From Paeniglutamicibacter psychrophenolicus (lineage in GTDB: Bacteria; Actinomycetota; Actinomycetes; Actinomycetales; Micrococcaceae): a stretch of 64,000 bases of DNA. The stretch lies in contig NZ_JAGIOE010000001.1 in NCBI RefSeq assembly GCF_017876575.1, forward strand, positions 3,054,443-3,118,442, given 5' to 3'. Shown piece after piece: positions 26,469 to 36,591 of this stretch (the first letter of the stretch is position 1; every line of letters starts with the position of its first letter). The notes beneath the pieces are model-generated. The model saw nothing but the letters and a program-made list of their open reading frames with translations, made no database searches and was not told the DNA's origin. Made by a program: the position numbers and the translations under genes.

Positions 26469-28760
26469 CTAGGTGCGGCGGTTGCCCCCGGAGGTGCGGT
26501 ACACGTCGTACACCCCGTCGATGCGCCGCACGGAGTTCAGCACGTGGCTGAGGTACTTCGGGTCGCCCATCTCGAAGGCGAAGCGGGAGAAGGCCACCCG
26601 GTCCCGGGAGGTTGAAACGCTCGCCGCCAGGATGTTCACGTGGTTCTCCGAGAGCACCCGCGTCACGTCCGAGAGCAGCGACTTGCGGTCAAGGGCCTCG
26701 ACCAGGATCTCCACCAGGAAGACGCTGGACTTGGTCGGCGCCCACTGCACCTCGACCAGGCGGTCGGGCTGCTGCTCGAGCTCCTTGAGGTTCACGCAGT
26801 CGGTGCGGTGCACCGAGACCCCGGAGCCGCGCGTGACAAATCCGCGGATCGGGTCCGGCGGCACCGGGGTGCAGCAGCGTGCCAGCTTCGCCAGCACCTC
26901 CCCGGCACCCGGAACGATGACCCCGGCATCGGAGTCGGGGGCCCGGCTGGGCACCGCGTAGATGGGGGTTTCCTCCAGCACCTCCGCGACGGAGCCGTTT
27001 TCCCCGCCGACCAGCGCGGTGAGGTGCTCGATGACGTTCTGGGCGGAGGTGTGTCCGTCGCCGACGGCGGCATAGAGCGCGGAGATGTCGTGGTGGCGCA
27101 GCTCCTGGGCGACGGCGGAGAGCACGTCGTGGGTCATGAGCTTTTGCAGCGGAAGATTGTTCTTCCGCAGCGCCTTGGTCAGCTGCTCCTTGCCCTTCTC
27201 AATGGCTTCCTCGCGGCGTTCCTTGGTGAACCACTGGCGGATCTTGTTCCGCGCGCGCGCGGACTTCACGAAGCCGGCCCAGTCCTGGGACGGCCCTGCG
27301 TTCTCGGCCTTGGAGGTGAAGACCTCCACCATGTCGCCGTGGTGCAGCTCCGAGTTCAGCGGGACCAGCTTGCCGTTCACCCGGGCGCCGATGGTGCGGT
27401 GCCCCACGTCGGTGTGCACCGAGTAGGCGAAGTCCACCGGGGTGGAGCCCACCGGCAGGGACATGATCTGGCCTTTGGGGGTGAAGACGAAGACCTCGGC
27501 GGTGTTGATCTCGTAGCGCAGGGAATCCAGGAACTCGTTCGAGTCGGAAGTTTCCTTCTGCCAGTCCATGAGGCTGCGCAGCCAGTCCATGTCCTGTTCC
27601 TCGGCCGAGCGGGAATCCCCGCCGTTGCCGTGCTTGTACTTGAAGTGCGCCGCCACGCCGTACTCGGCACGCTGGTGCATGTCGTGGGTGCGGATCTGGA
27701 TCTCCACCGGCTTGCCGCCGGGGCCGATCACGGTGGTGTGCAGCGACTGGTACAGGTTGAACTTCGGCAGCGCGATGTAGTCCTTGAAGCGCCCGGGCAG
27801 CGGGGTCCAGCGCGCATGCATCAGCCCCAGCACCGCGTAGCAGTCCTTGACGGTGTCAACGAGCACCCGCACGCCCATCAGGTCGTGGATGTCGTCGAAG
27901 TCCTTGCCGCGCACGATCATCTTCTGGTAGATCGAGTAGTAGTGCTTGGGCCGGCCGCTGATGGTGGCCCGCAGGCGTGCGGCGGTGATGTCCTCGGAGA
28001 TGGCGGAGCGCACCGTGGCCAGGTACTTCTCGCGCTCCGGGGTGCGCTCCCCGACCATCCGCACGATCTCCTCGTACACCTTGGGGTGCAGAGCGGCGAA
28101 GGAGAGGTCCTCGAGCTCCCACTTGACGGTGTTCATGCCCAGGCGGTGGGCCAGCGGGGCGAAGATCTCCAGGGTCTCGCGGGCCTTCTTGGCGCTGGAC
28201 TCCGGGGAGACGTAGCGCCAGGTGCGGGCGTTGTGCAGGCGGTCGGCCAGCTTGATCAGCAGCACCCGGATGTCCTTGGACATCGCGATGACCATCTTGC
28301 GCACGGTCTCGGCCTGCGCCGCCTCCCCGAACTGGACCTTGTCCAGCTTGGTGACCCCGTCGACCAGCTTCGCGATCTCGCTCCCGAACTCGGCGGTGAG
28401 CTGTTCCAGGGAGTAGTCGGTGTCCTCGACGGTGTCGTGCAGCAGCGCGGCGGCAAGGATCGCCCCGGTCATGCCCATCTCGGCCAGGATCGTGGCAACC
28501 GCCACGGGGTGGGTGATGTACGGGTCGCCGCTCTTGCGTTTCTGGCCCTCGTGGTGGTGCTCGGCGACCGCGTACGCGCGGGCCAGCAGGTCGATGTCGG
28601 CCTTGGGGTTCTGCGCGCGCACGGTGCGCAGCAGCGGTTCCAGGGTCGGGGGCTGGGCGGTGGAGCCGCGTCCGGCCAGGCGGACCAGGCGGGAGATGGT
28701 CCCGCGCTTGGGTGCGGGATTCGGGGCCCCGGGCATCATGACACCGTGGTTCTCTGCCAT
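26469..28760 (-). CDS. rel: Bifunctional (p)ppGpp synthetase/hydrolase Rel
   Basis: 763 residues from the ATG at 28760, with a perfect AGGAGG 6-7 bases upstream. Order of domains: HD hydrolase ([18 protein letters not shown] and [11 protein letters not shown]108/D109), synthetase ([48 protein letters not shown]), TGS ([20 protein letters not shown]), a conserved-cysteine zinc region ([11 protein letters not shown]) and a C-terminal ACT domain. The RFKD motif at 324-327 is the RxKD form of bifunctional enzymes rather than the ExDD form of monofunctional RelA. It makes and degrades the stringent-response alarmone. It is convergent with the AbiEi-like gene. Confidence 0.97.
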   Translation of the reverse strand: MAENHGVMMPGAPNPAPKRGTISRLVRLAGRGSTAQPPTLEPLLRTVRAQNPKADIDLLARAYAVAEHHHEGQKRKSGDPYITHPVAVATILAEMGMTGAILAAALLHDTVEDTDYSLEQLTAEFGSEIAKLVDGVTKLDKVQFGEAAQAETVRKMVIAMSKDIRVLLIKLADRLHNARTWRYVSPESSAKKARETLEIFAPLAHRLGMNTVKWELEDLSFAALHPKVYEEIVRMVGERTPEREKYLATVRSAISEDITAARLRATISGRPKHYYSIYQKMIVRGKDFDDIHDLMGVRVLVDTVKDCYAVLGLMHARWTPLPGRFKDYIALPKFNLYQSLHTTVIGPGGKPVEIQIRTHDMHQRAEYGVAAHFKYKHGNGGDSRSAEEQDMDWLRSLMDWQKETSDSNEFLDSLRYEINTAEVFVFTPKGQIMSLPVGSTPVDFAYSVHTDVGHRTIGARVNGKLVPLNSELHHGDMVEVFTSKAENAGPSQDWAGFVKSARARNKIRQWFTKERREEAIEKGKEQLTKALRKNNLPLQKLMTHDVLSAVAQELRHHDISALYAAVGDGHTSAQNVIEHLTALVGGENGSVAEVLEETPIYAVPSRAPDSDAGVIVPGAGEVLAKLARCCTPVPPDPIRGFVTRGSGVSVHRTDCVNLKELEQQPDRLVEVQWAPTKSSVFLVEILVEALDRKSLLSDVTRVLSENHVNILAASVSTSRDRVAFSRFAFEMGDPKYLSHVLNSVRRIDGVYDVYRTSGGNRRT

Positions 28761-28920
28761 CGGGTGCCTCCTATCGATCGGGATCCGTCGCGTGGGCGCG
28801 TGGCGCGCCGTATGGGGTGGCCGTGGAGTGCGGCACCTGCCCCGAGGGGACCGGGCACCGTAAGGGACTTTGACCACGCCCAAGTTCCTCTTGCTAGGTT
28901 ATAGCACTTCGTGCCCAAAG

Positions 28921-28967
28921 GCGGACGGCGGGGACCCGGAGTTAACCTCCGGGTCCCCGCCGTCCGC
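28921..28967 (-). terminator. Hairpin terminator after secF
   Basis: A perfect 20-bp stem (28921-28940 with 28948-28967) and the loop GTTAACC, starting 34 bases after the secF stop. It ends the yajC-secD-secF transcript before the rel promoter region. Confidence 0.85.
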
Positions 28968-29001
28968 CGTGCCCGCAAAAACCCCGGGCTTCGGCGCGTG
29001 C

Positions 29002-29985
29002 CTAGGCGTTGGCCAGGCGGTGCGCCGCGGTCTTCTTGTTGTGCTTCTCGATCTCCGCTTCGCCGTCACGCAGCAGCGAGTACAGCGGGGCCTGGACGAA
29101 CAGCGTCGAGAGCGCCGAGACGATGATGCCGATGAACAATGCCAGCGACAGGTCCTTGAGTGTTCCGGCACCCAGCAGGTAGGAGCCGATGAACAGGATC
29201 GAGGCCACCGGAAGCACCGCCACCACCGAGGTGTTGATCGAACGCACCAGCGTCTGGTTGATGCCCAGGTTGACCAGTTCCTCGAAGTTGCGCTTGTTCT
29301 GGTCCTGGAACCCGGCGGTGTTCTCGCGCACCTTGTCGAAGACCACCACGGTGTCGTACAGCGAGTAGCTCAGGATGGTGAGGAACCCGATGATCGCCGA
29401 GGGGGTGACCTCGAAGCCGGACAGCGCATAGATCCCGGCGGTGACGATCACGACCTGCAGCAGGCCGATGATTGCCGCCAGCGACATCTTCCAGGTGCGG
29501 AAGTACGCGGCCATCAGCAGCGAGACCAGCACCACGAACACGACCAGGCCGATCAGTGCCTGCTTGGAGACGTCGGCACCCCAGGTCGGTCCGACGAAGG
29601 TCGAGGTGACCTCGGATTTGGTCACCCCGTACGCGGTGGCCAGCGCCTCGGCGACCGACAGCGTCTGGTCGTCGGTCAGCTTGTCGGTCTGCACGCGCAT
29701 GGTGTTCGGCGCGATGTTGGTGACCCGCGGGTGGTGGTCGGGTGCGATCGCCACCACGGCCTTCTCGCCGGTGGGGACATCGACGTGTTCGACCTTGGAA
29801 ATGGTGAATTCGGATCCGCCGCGGAACTCGATGCCGAGGTTGAACCCGCCCTTGACGACGGGGACCAGGATGGCGAGCAGGACCAGGACCGCGGAGATGG
29901 ACAGCCACAGCTTGCGCTTGCCCGTGAACGGGTAGGACCGCTTGCCGGTGTAGAGCTCATTGCCCCAGGTTGCGAGACTAGCCAT
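29002..29985 (-). CDS. secF: Protein translocase subunit SecF
   Basis: 327 residues, six membrane helices: LWLSISAVLVLLAILVPVV first, then a periplasm-side (extracytoplasmic) P1-type domain with GGFNLGIEFRGGSEFT, then five closely spaced helices including SLAAIIGLLQVVIVTAGIYA, GFLTILSYSLYDTVVVFDKV and SILFIGSYLLGAG. SecDF uses the proton-motive force to pull secreted proteins out of the SecYEG channel. The start overlaps the end of secD by 8 bases, and AAGGA precedes the ATG. Confidence 0.96.
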   Translation of the reverse strand: MASLATWGNELYTGKRSYPFTGKRKLWLSISAVLVLLAILVPVVKGGFNLGIEFRGGSEFTISKVEHVDVPTGEKAVVAIAPDHHPRVTNIAPNTMRVQTDKLTDDQTLSVAEALATAYGVTKSEVTSTFVGPTWGADVSKQALIGLVVFVVLVSLLMAAYFRTWKMSLAAIIGLLQVVIVTAGIYALSGFEVTPSAIIGFLTILSYSLYDTVVVFDKVRENTAGFQDQNKRNFEELVNLGINQTLVRSINTSVVAVLPVASILFIGSYLLGAGTLKDLSLALFIGIIVSALSTLFVQAPLYSLLRDGEAEIEKHNKKTAAHRLANA

Positions 29986-31711
29986 TTGATGAATCCTTAT
30001 CCACGCGTACGTCCGACTTGGTGGGCGCCGCGGAGGTGGCCGCGGCCTTGCGTCGCTCGGCGATGGTCTGCCGGCGTTCGGCCTCGCTGGCCGCCTTGGC
30101 GTTCTTCTTGCCGCGGGCGGCTTCCGCCTCGGTGCTGAAGCTGCGGATCTTGCCCGCGCCCTGGTACAGCGGCACCGCGCCGAGCAGCGAGGGATCGAGC
30201 CCGGAGAACCGGTGCCCCTCGCCGAAGAACCGGGTCTTGCCCAGCAGCTGCAGGGTCGGGTGGGTGAGCAGGAAGACCACGACGATGTCGACCACCGCGG
30301 TCAGGCCCAGCGTGAAGGCGAAGCCCCGCACGTTGCCCACGGCCACGATGTACAGCACGATGGCGGCCAGGATGTTCACGGCCTTGGAGGCCAGAATGGT
30401 GCGCTTGGCGCGCTTCCAGCCGATCTCCACGGCCGAGGGCAGCGGGCGCCCGTCGCGCAATTCGTCGCGGATGCGTTCGAAGTAAACAATGAACGAGTCG
30501 GCGATCAAGCCGATGGACACAATCAGGCCCGCAACACCTGCCAGCGAAAGCCGGTAGTTCATCGACCAGCCCAGCAGCACCAGCGCGAGGTACGTCAGCA
30601 CGCCGGAAACCAGCAGCGAGACGATGGTGACCAGGCCCAGCAGGCGGTACTGGAAGATCGAGTAGATCGCCACCAGCCCCATGCCGATGAGCCCGGCGAT
30701 CAATCCGCTGCGCAGCTGGTCCGAACCCAGGGTTGCGGAAATCTGCTGCTCCGACTGGATCTCGAAGCTAATCGGCAATGCGCCGAACTTCAGCTGGTCC
30801 GCCAGGGCCTTGGCCGATTGCTCGGTGAAGCTGCCGGTGATTTCGGCGCGACCGTCGGCGATCACCGCGTTGGACCGCGGTGCGGAGATCACGGTGCCGT
30901 CAAGCACGATCGCGAACTGGTTCTGCGAACCTTGCATGGGGGTGATTCGCTTGGTGACCTCGGCGAACTTCGTCTTGCCGTCGGCGTTGAATTCCAGGGT
31001 CACGCCCCACTGCCCGGTGACCGCGCCCTGCTGGCCGCGGGACATGCCGAAGGAGGCATCGGTGATGTCGGAACCCGGAACCTCGACCGGGCCCAGGATG
31101 TATTTAGCGCCCGTATCCGGTTCGCAGGAGATCATCGGCTTGGCCGGGTCGTGCACTTCTTCGGCACCCTGTCCGAGTTCCGTCGGGCAGTCGTAGGCCT
31201 CGAACTTCTGGTACAGGGCCGCGTCGATCCAGTTCATGTCCGAGGCGTTCTCGGGCTTGGCGCTCGGCTTGGGCAGATCCGCCTTGGCCAGTCGCTGGTC
31301 CTTGGGAACGGCCGTGTACGGGCCGGCCAGGATGACCGGGCGGAACTCCATGTTCGCCGAGGCCTGGATCAGTTCGCGGGTGCGGGTATCGGGGATGCCG
31401 GGCATGGAGACGACGACGTTTCGGCCGGACTGCGTGGTGATCTCGGCTTCCGAGACACCGGTGCCGTCCACGCGCTGGCGAATGATTTCCACGGCCTGGT
31501 CCAGCTGCTCCTGCGTTGCCGCAGCACCGCCCGCCACCCGTGGTGCCAAGATCATTTGGGTGCCGCCCTCGAGGTCGAGGGCAAGCTTGGGGGCAAAAGC
31601 TGCTTTCCCGCTCAGCACGCCGGTAATCAGGATGGCGGCCGAAATGAGGAAGATAACGCCGAGCCACAGCAGGGATTTGCGCGCCTGCTTGATCGGACCA
31701 GTAGATGACAT
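29978..31711 (-). CDS. secD: Protein translocase subunit SecD
   Basis: 577 residues from the ATG at 31711; an ATG at 31735 (MEQPESLT) is equally possible because neither has a strong ribosome site. Helix 1 is LLWLGVIFLISAAILITGVL, followed by LALDLEGGTQMIL, the conserved SecD opening of the extracytoplasmic domain, then RVDGTGVSEAEI and MPGIPDTRTRELI. The C-terminal five helices include IVSIGLIADSFIVYFERIRDEL with the conserved charged pair. The extracytoplasmic domain is enlarged (about 310 residues). A Lys/Ala-rich basic tail (RRQTIAERRKAAATSAAPTK) ends the protein. It works with SecF and YajC. Confidence 0.96.
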   Translation of the reverse strand: MSSTGPIKQARKSLLWLGVIFLISAAILITGVLSGKAAFAPKLALDLEGGTQMILAPRVAGGAAATQEQLDQAVEIIRQRVDGTGVSEAEITTQSGRNVVVSMPGIPDTRTRELIQASANMEFRPVILAGPYTAVPKDQRLAKADLPKPSAKPENASDMNWIDAALYQKFEAYDCPTELGQGAEEVHDPAKPMISCEPDTGAKYILGPVEVPGSDITDASFGMSRGQQGAVTGQWGVTLEFNADGKTKFAEVTKRITPMQGSQNQFAIVLDGTVISAPRSNAVIADGRAEITGSFTEQSAKALADQLKFGALPISFEIQSEQQISATLGSDQLRSGLIAGLIGMGLVAIYSIFQYRLLGLVTIVSLLVSGVLTYLALVLLGWSMNYRLSLAGVAGLIVSIGLIADSFIVYFERIRDELRDGRPLPSAVEIGWKRAKRTILASKAVNILAAIVLYIVAVGNVRGFAFTLGLTAVVDIVVVFLLTHPTLQLLGKTRFFGEGHRFSGLDPSLLGAVPLYQGAGKIRSFSTEAEAARGKKNAKAASEAERRQTIAERRKAAATSAAPTKSDVRVDKDSSNG

Positions 31712-31935
31712 CGTGAGGCTTTCTGGTTGTTCCATCGCCCCTGGGGGATGGAGATTCCGCGGAAAACCCGGAGCCTGCCTGCAACCCGCCCCTGCGGGGT
31801 GGGGGTTGGGGCTGCTCCGGGCCGCATGGTGAAGGTCAATCGAAAGCCGGATCGCTCACCGGCGGGTCTGTGTGGCCCGCGGAAATCCGGCTGCCGTTCA
31901 CTGCTGGGTTGGTGTGCCCGAAGGCGCCAAGCGGA

Positions 31936-32397
31936 CTAGGCCTTGGGGCCGTTGTCCTCGTTGTTCAGGCGGCGCAAGGTCTCTTCGGGGGTTTCGTTTT
32001 CCGATCCCGAGGCCTCTTCGGCACTCTCGACCGAGGCCGAGGTCAGCGACGAGGCGTCGTCGGGGACCTGAACCGGTGCGTCGGCCTCTTCCGGGGCCAC
32101 GACCTTGGCAACGACCTGGGAGTGGACGGTGACGAAGCTGCCCGGGGAAACCTCCAGGACGATCTTGTTTTCGTCGGTGTCGATGCTCGCAATGGTGCCA
32201 AAGAGACCGAACTGGGTCATCACCTCGGCGCCGACGGCAAGGTTGGAGCGGATCTGCTCCTGGGCCTTGGCGGCCTTCTTGCGGCCACGCATCATCATGA
32301 AGATCAGCAGGCCGAAGGCGGCGAGCATGATCAACATGGTCGGGTCGAATGGGGCCTTTTCGCCGGTAGCGGCTTGGGCCAAAACGTATTCGGTCAC
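31936..32397 (-). CDS. yajC: Preprotein translocase subunit YajC
   Basis: 153 residues, GTG start at 32397. One membrane helix (TMLIMLAAFGLLIFMMMRGR) is followed by the KKAAKAQEQIRSNLAVGAEV region and the VMTQFGLFGTIASIDTDENKIVLE fold typical of YajC; the last 45 residues are an acidic disordered tail (EEADAPVQVPDDASS). YajC associates with SecDF. Although the neighbour ruvB is only 175 bases upstream, a -10 element in the gap suggests a separate sec promoter. Confidence 0.94.
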   Translation of the reverse strand: MTEYVLAQAATGEKAPFDPTMLIMLAAFGLLIFMMMRGRKKAAKAQEQIRSNLAVGAEVMTQFGLFGTIASIDTDENKIVLEVSPGSFVTVHSQVVAKVVAPEEADAPVQVPDDASSLTSASVESAEEASGSENETPEETLRRLNNEDNGPKA

Positions 32398-32471
32398 GTG
32401 TGGATACCTGTTCCTAAGTCATTGTCAACGGCGCGCACAATCGCAATCGCGCAGCCGGTGGGCCTATCCAT

Positions 32472-32477
32472 ACTATA
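32472..32477 (-). promoter_or_regulatory. Candidate -10 element for yajC-secD-secF
   Basis: TATAGT on the minus strand, five of six matches to the consensus, 75 bases upstream of the yajC start in the only AT-rich part of the gap. The -35 region is poor. Confidence 0.4.
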
Positions 32478-32550
32478 GGGAGATCCTGCCCAAACCCCGA
32501 CCACAACGCAGTTTTGGCCTGCGAATGTCCTTGGAATGTTCCGGCGTGCC

Positions 32551-32573
32551 GCCAGGGCGGGTGCCCGCCCGGC
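32551..32573 (-). terminator. Possible terminator at the ruvB stop
   Basis: GCC-GGGCGG (32551-32560, with one extra A) pairs with CCGCCC-GGC ending at the ruvB stop, with a GTGC loop. It lies immediately after the last gene of the pdxT-yebC-ruvCAB series. Confidence 0.4.
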
Positions 32574-33631
32574 TATTCCGCTTCTTCGTCGTCAAGCCCA
32601 AGACCGGACCGACCCGCAAAGATGGCATCGGCCGGCATGCGAAGCCCCAGGTGGTTCCAGGCCTCCGCGGTGGCGATCCGGCCGCGCGGGGTGCGTCCCA
32701 GCAGGCCCTCGCGGACCAGGAACGGTTCGGCGACGGTCTCCACGGTCTCGGGTTCCTCCCCCACGGCAATGGCCAGGGTGGACAGGCCCACCGGTCCCCC
32801 GCCGAACTTGGTGCACAGTGCGTGCAGCACAGCGCGGTCCAGCCGGTCCAGTCCGCGGACGTCGACCTCGTACATGTCCAGGGCCGCGGAGGCTGCACGC
32901 GCGTCGATGCTTTCAAGGCGGTTCACCAGTGCCCAGTCGCGCACGCGGCGCAGCAGCCGGTTGGCGATGCGGGGGGTGCCGCGCGAACGCGAGGCGATTT
33001 CGCTGAAGGCCGCGGAGTTGACCTTCAGGGAGAGCATCATGGCCGAACGGCGCAGCACCAATTCGAGTTCCTCGACGCTGTAGAACTCCAGGTGCCCGGT
33101 GAACCCGAACCTGTCGCGCAGCGGGCCCGGCAGCAGCCCGGCGCGCGTGGTGGCCCCGACCAGGGTGAAGGGGGGAAGTTCCAGCGGAATGGCGGTGGCC
33201 CCTGCGCCCTTGCCGACGATGATGTCGACACGGAAGTCCTCCATGGCCATGTACAGCATTTCCTCGGCCGGGCGGCTCATCCGGTGGATCTCGTCCAGGA
33301 AGAGCACCTCGCCCTCGGTGAGTGAGGAGAGGATCGCGGCCAGGTCCCCGGCATGCTGGATCGCGGGACCGGAGCTGATGCGCAGCGGCGCGTTCATTTC
33401 GGCGGCGATGATCATCGACAGCGTGGTCTTGCCCAGGCCCGGAGGGCCCGAGAGCAGGACGTGGTCGGCGGTCCGCTCGCGGATCTTGGAGGCCTCGAGC
33501 ACCAGCGAGAGCTGTTGGCGCACCCGGTGCTGGCCGACGAAGTCGTCCAGGTTCTTGGGCCGCAGGGCGGCCTCGAGCACGCGTTCCTCGGGCTCGGGTC
33601 CCGCGTTGGTCAGCTCGCCGGTTTCTGTCAT
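32573..33631 (-). CDS. ruvB: Holliday junction branch migration helicase RuvB
   Basis: 352 residues. AAA+ motor: Walker [10 protein letters not shown] (62-70), Walker B LFLDEIHR (110-117), [18 protein letters not shown] (arginine finger region), then a winged-helix domain ([20 protein letters not shown]). With RuvA it drives branch migration of Holliday junctions. AGGAG overlaps the ruvA stop and precedes the ATG by about six bases, so ruvA and ruvB are a tight pair. Identification is certain. Confidence 0.98.
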   Translation of the reverse strand: MTETGELTNAGPEPEERVLEAALRPKNLDDFVGQHRVRQQLSLVLEASKIRERTADHVLLSGPPGLGKTTLSMIIAAEMNAPLRISSGPAIQHAGDLAAILSSLTEGEVLFLDEIHRMSRPAEEMLYMAMEDFRVDIIVGKGAGATAIPLELPPFTLVGATTRAGLLPGPLRDRFGFTGHLEFYSVEELELVLRRSAMMLSLKVNSAAFSEIASRSRGTPRIANRLLRRVRDWALVNRLESIDARAASAALDMYEVDVRGLDRLDRAVLHALCTKFGGGPVGLSTLAIAVGEEPETVETVAEPFLVREGLLGRTPRGRIATAEAWNHLGLRMPADAIFAGRSGLGLDDEEAE

Positions 33632-33640
33632 GTCGTACTC

Positions 33641-34258
33641 CTAGTTTCCGGGCCGGTTCCCGCGCCCCAGGGAACGCAGCACCGCCCGCAGGATTTCCGG
33701 GACGCTGCCGGTGGCAACGATTTCCGGGTCGTTCTTGGCCAGGGCTTCCAGCGCCTTGTTGGCGTCCTTCTCGGTCCAGCCCAGGCCGGTGAGGGCCTCG
33801 AGGACCTGGGGTTCCCAGGTAGGCGCCGCGGGGCTTCCGGCAGGAACCGGTGCTCCGGTGGGGACAAGCTTTCCGTTGAGCTCGAGCACGATGCGCTGGG
33901 CTCCCTTGGGCCCGATGCCCGAGACCTTGGTGAAGGCCTTGGTGTCCTTGGTGCTGGCGGCGATGCGGACTTCCTCCGGGGTGTGCACCGACAGGATGGC
34001 CAGGCCGGTGCGCGGCCCGATGCCCGAGACCCCGGTGAGGACCTCGAAGACCTCGCGTTCGTCCCCGGAGGCGAATCCGAAGAGCGTCATGGAGTCCTCG
34101 CGCACCACCATGGAGGTGTGCACGAGTGCTTCGCGGCCCACCTGCAAGGTGGACAGCGTCTGCGGGGTTGCCTGGATCAGCATGCCGAAGCCGCCGACCT
34201 CGATGACCGCGTTGTTCAGGTTGACCTGTTGAGGCACTCCTCGCAGCGTACTGATCAT
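33641..34258 (-). CDS. ruvA: Holliday junction DNA-binding protein RuvA
   Basis: 205 residues: an N-terminal OB domain (MISTLRGVPQQVNLNNAVIE), two helix-hairpin-helix motifs (LTGVSGIGPRTGLAILS, FTKVSGIGPKGAQRIVLEL), a Pro/Ala linker and the C-terminal domain that contacts RuvB (ALTGLGWTEKDANKALEAL). It binds the four-way junction as tetramers. GGAGG is nine bases before the ATG. The 150-base gap to ruvC is unusual for the operon and contains an AT-rich patch (34318-34342) that could be an internal promoter. Confidence 0.97.
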   Translation of the reverse strand: MISTLRGVPQQVNLNNAVIEVGGFGMLIQATPQTLSTLQVGREALVHTSMVVREDSMTLFGFASGDEREVFEVLTGVSGIGPRTGLAILSVHTPEEVRIAASTKDTKAFTKVSGIGPKGAQRIVLELNGKLVPTGAPVPAGSPAAPTWEPQVLEALTGLGWTEKDANKALEALAKNDPEIVATGSVPEILRAVLRSLGRGNRPGN

Positions 34259-34408
34259 TGGGGTGTTCCTCCGTGGTGCCGGGCCGCGCCGGTGGTACCC
34301 GAAACACGCATGCCATACGAATATATCTACGAACAGCTTACAGGTTCCTTGGCGTACACCCGCGGATGCAGGCAGCGCAGGACGTCAGGGGCAGGTTCCC
34401 TGCGGTCC

Positions 34409-35017
34409 CTAGCGCGCCTTGACCGCCCGGGCCTTGGCCTCGGCGGCTATCCAGGCGCGCTGGGCGGGGGTCAACCCCGAGGAACCGCCCGCGGGCCGCG
34501 GGGCGGAGGCCGAGGCTGCGGCCCCGGCGGCACCGAACGCGGCGCCGCGCCAGCCGTGGGTGATGGCCAGCGCCGCGGCGTCGGCGGCGTCGGCCGGGGA
34601 TGGCGGGGCGTCCAGGCGCAGGATCTTGGCGACCATCTTGCCCACGGCCAGCTTGTTGGCCGTTCCCGAGCCAGTCACCGCGGCCTTGACCTCGGTGGGG
34701 GTGTGCAACGCCACCGGGATGTTCCGGCGGGCAGCGGCAACGATCACCACGCCCGAGGCCTGCGCGGTGCCCATCACCGTGCTGACGTTCAGTTGGCTGA
34801 AGACCCGCTCCAGGGCAACAACGTCGGGTTTGTGCTCATCGAGCCACGCATCGATGCCGTCGGCGATGGCCAGCAGTCGCTGGTCCAGCGGGGTCCCGGG
34901 CGGGGTCCCCACCACCGAGACATCGATGAGCGTGGCCCGGCGGTTGGGTTCGACGTCGACCACGGCCAGGCCGCAACGGGTCAGTCCGGGGTCGACGCCC
35001 ACCACTCGCAAGGGCAT
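34409..35017 (-). CDS. ruvC: Crossover junction endodeoxyribonuclease RuvC
   Basis: 202 residues from the ATG at 35017. All four catalytic acids are visible: D9 in [12 protein letters not shown]70 in [11 protein letters not shown], and D143 and D146 in [11 protein letters not shown]. It cuts Holliday junctions symmetrically. The C-terminus has an Ala/Ser-rich extension of about 40 residues ([20 protein letters not shown]). It begins seven bases after yebC, with AGGA overlapping the yebC stop. Confidence 0.96.
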   Translation of the reverse strand: MPLRVVGVDPGLTRCGLAVVDVEPNRRATLIDVSVVGTPPGTPLDQRLLAIADGIDAWLDEHKPDVVALERVFSQLNVSTVMGTAQASGVVIVAAARRNIPVALHTPTEVKAAVTGSGTANKLAVGKMVAKILRLDAPPSPADAADAAALAITHGWRGAAFGAAGAAASASAPRPAGGSSGLTPAQRAWIAAEAKARAVKAR

Positions 35018-35024
35018 GTGGTGG

Positions 35025-35780
35025 CTAGTCCTCTTCGAGTTCTGCCATGACCTCGGCGCTGATGTCCGCGTTGGAGTAGACGTTCTGCACGTCGTCCAGC
35101 TCCTCGAGCGCGTCGGCAAGCTTCAGGAACTTGCGGGCAGCTGCTGCATCAAGCTGGACCTGCATCGAGGGCACGAATTCGACTTCGTCGGTTTCGTATT
35201 CGATGCCGGCTTCCTCGAGTGCGGCAACAACCGCACGCAGGTCGGTTGGCTCCGAATGGATCTCGAAGCTGTCCCCGGATTCCTTGACCTCGTCGGCCCC
35301 TGCATCAAGCACGGCCATGAGCAGGTCGTCCTCGGTCAGGTCCTTCTTCGGCAGGCCGACGACTCCCCGGCGGGAGAACAGGTATGCGACCGAGCCGGGG
35401 TCCGCGACGGTGCCGCCGTTGCGGGTGATGCCCAGGCGCACCTCGGAAGCCGCACGGTTCTTGTTGTCGGTCAGGCACTCGATCAGCAGGGCCGAGCCCT
35501 GCGGTCCGCGTGCCTCGTAGATGATCTCGGTGTAGTCGACGACCTCGCCGGTCAAGCCGGCACCGCGCTTGACCGCGCGGTCGATGTTGTCGTTGGGCAC
35601 CGAGGTCTTCTTGGCCTTGGAGACAGCGACCTCGAGGGCCGGGTTTCCGGCCATGTCGGCGCCGCCTGCGCGCGCCGCAACCTCGATGTTCTTGATCAGC
35701 TTGGCGAACGCCTTGGCGCGCCTGCTGTCGAGGATTGCCTTCTTGTGTTTCGTGGTTGCCCATTTGGAGTGGCCGGACAT
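35025..35780 (-). CDS. yebC: YebC/PmpR-family protein
   Basis: 251 residues starting [20 protein letters not shown], the hallmark of the family, with three-domain layout ([35 protein letters not shown]). Recent work on the family shows effects on translation at proline-rich stretches in addition to older reports of DNA-binding regulation. It sits between pdxT (2-base gap) and ruvC, the usual actinobacterial order. Note that efp, another proline-stalling factor, is also in this window. Confidence 0.96.
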   Translation of the reverse strand: MSGHSKWATTKHKKAILDSRRAKAFAKLIKNIEVAARAGGADMAGNPALEVAVSKAKKTSVPNDNIDRAVKRGAGLTGEVVDYTEIIYEARGPQGSALLIECLTDNKNRAASEVRLGITRNGGTVADPGSVAYLFSRRGVVGLPKKDLTEDDLLMAVLDAGADEVKESGDSFEIHSEPTDLRAVVAALEEAGIEYETDEVEFVPSMQVQLDAAAARKFLKLADALEELDDVQNVYSNADISAEVMAELEED

Positions 35781-35782
35781 GC

Positions 35783-36454
35783 TTACGCGTCTCCTCTGAT
35801 CATTTGAATGAAAAGTTCATGGATCCGGCGCTCCCCGGCCACCTCGGGGTGGAAGGAAGTCGCCAATAATTTTCCAGAACGTACTGCAACAATTCTAGCC
35901 ACCCTTGTCCCGTCCATGCCCAAGGGCGTGTTTTCGGCGGGGATGGTGGCCAGTACCTCTACGGACTCCCCCACGCTTTCCACCCAGGGTGCGCGGATGA
36001 ATGCCGCGCGGACCGGCTCGGTGGCACGGCCCGGGTCCTGGCTGGGAAGAGTGTTCAGTCCCTTGATCGCAAGGTCGACCTCGAACGAGTCGACCTGTCG
36101 CCCGAAGGCATTGCGCTTCACCACCATATCGATTCCCCCGAAGCTTTGCTGGGGTTCACCCTTCATGTTGGTGGTCGGGTCGGCAATGGTATCGGCCAAG
36201 AGGATCATTCCGGCGCACGATCCATAGACCGGGAAACCGTCTGCGATCCTGGCCTTGAGAGCCTCGGCCACCCCGTACATGCGGGCTAGCTTGTCGATCA
36301 CCGTTGACTCCCCGCCGGGAATGACCAGGCCGTCCAGGTCCGCCAACCCGCCCGGTGTTTTCACCGGCAGCGCAAGGGCACCGAGTGATTCGAGTGCTTC
36401 CAGGTGTTCGCGTACATCCCCTTGCAGGGCAAGGACTCCAATTCGTGGCGCCAA
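35783..36454 (-). CDS. pdxT: Pyridoxal 5'-phosphate synthase glutaminase subunit PdxT
   Basis: 223 residues, TTG start at 36454. Class I glutaminase: [10 protein letters not shown] oxyanion region, nucleophile C80 in [11 protein letters not shown], and the His-Glu pair in [17 protein letters not shown]. It hydrolyses glutamine and passes ammonia to PdxS to make PLP. It is followed two bases later by yebC. Its partner pdxS lies 5.4 kb away on the same strand, with five unrelated genes between; in most actinobacteria the two are close together. Confidence 0.95.
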   Translation of the reverse strand: MAPRIGVLALQGDVREHLEALESLGALALPVKTPGGLADLDGLVIPGGESTVIDKLARMYGVAEALKARIADGFPVYGSCAGMILLADTIADPTTNMKGEPQQSFGGIDMVVKRNAFGRQVDSFEVDLAIKGLNTLPSQDPGRATEPVRAAFIRAPWVESVGESVEVLATIPAENTPLGMDGTRVARIVAVRSGKLLATSFHPEVAGERRIHELFIQMIRGDA

Positions 36455-36591
36455 GGTGGATCACTTTCTAGTCTCGTGGAACTGATCATGCATGCCGCGC
36501 GCACCGCGATGAAGTACGTGGACAGCTCAGAATAAACCCGTCGCACCCCGTGGGAATATTTTCGTGACACGCCCGGGTTCCCGAATGCCGG

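Noticed and set aside
31845..31892. AGCCGGAT...ATCCGGCT inverted repeat between secD and yajC
   Set aside because: It can fold with an inner GCGGG/CCCGC pair, but it sits within a co-transcribed sec block and has no terminator features, so I do not list it as a site.
34310..34342. Possible SOS box upstream of ruvA (GAACAGCTTACA)
   Set aside because: Only the GAAC half matches the GAAC-N4-GTTC core. The dnaE2 site shows what a true box in this genome looks like, so this one is too weak to claim.
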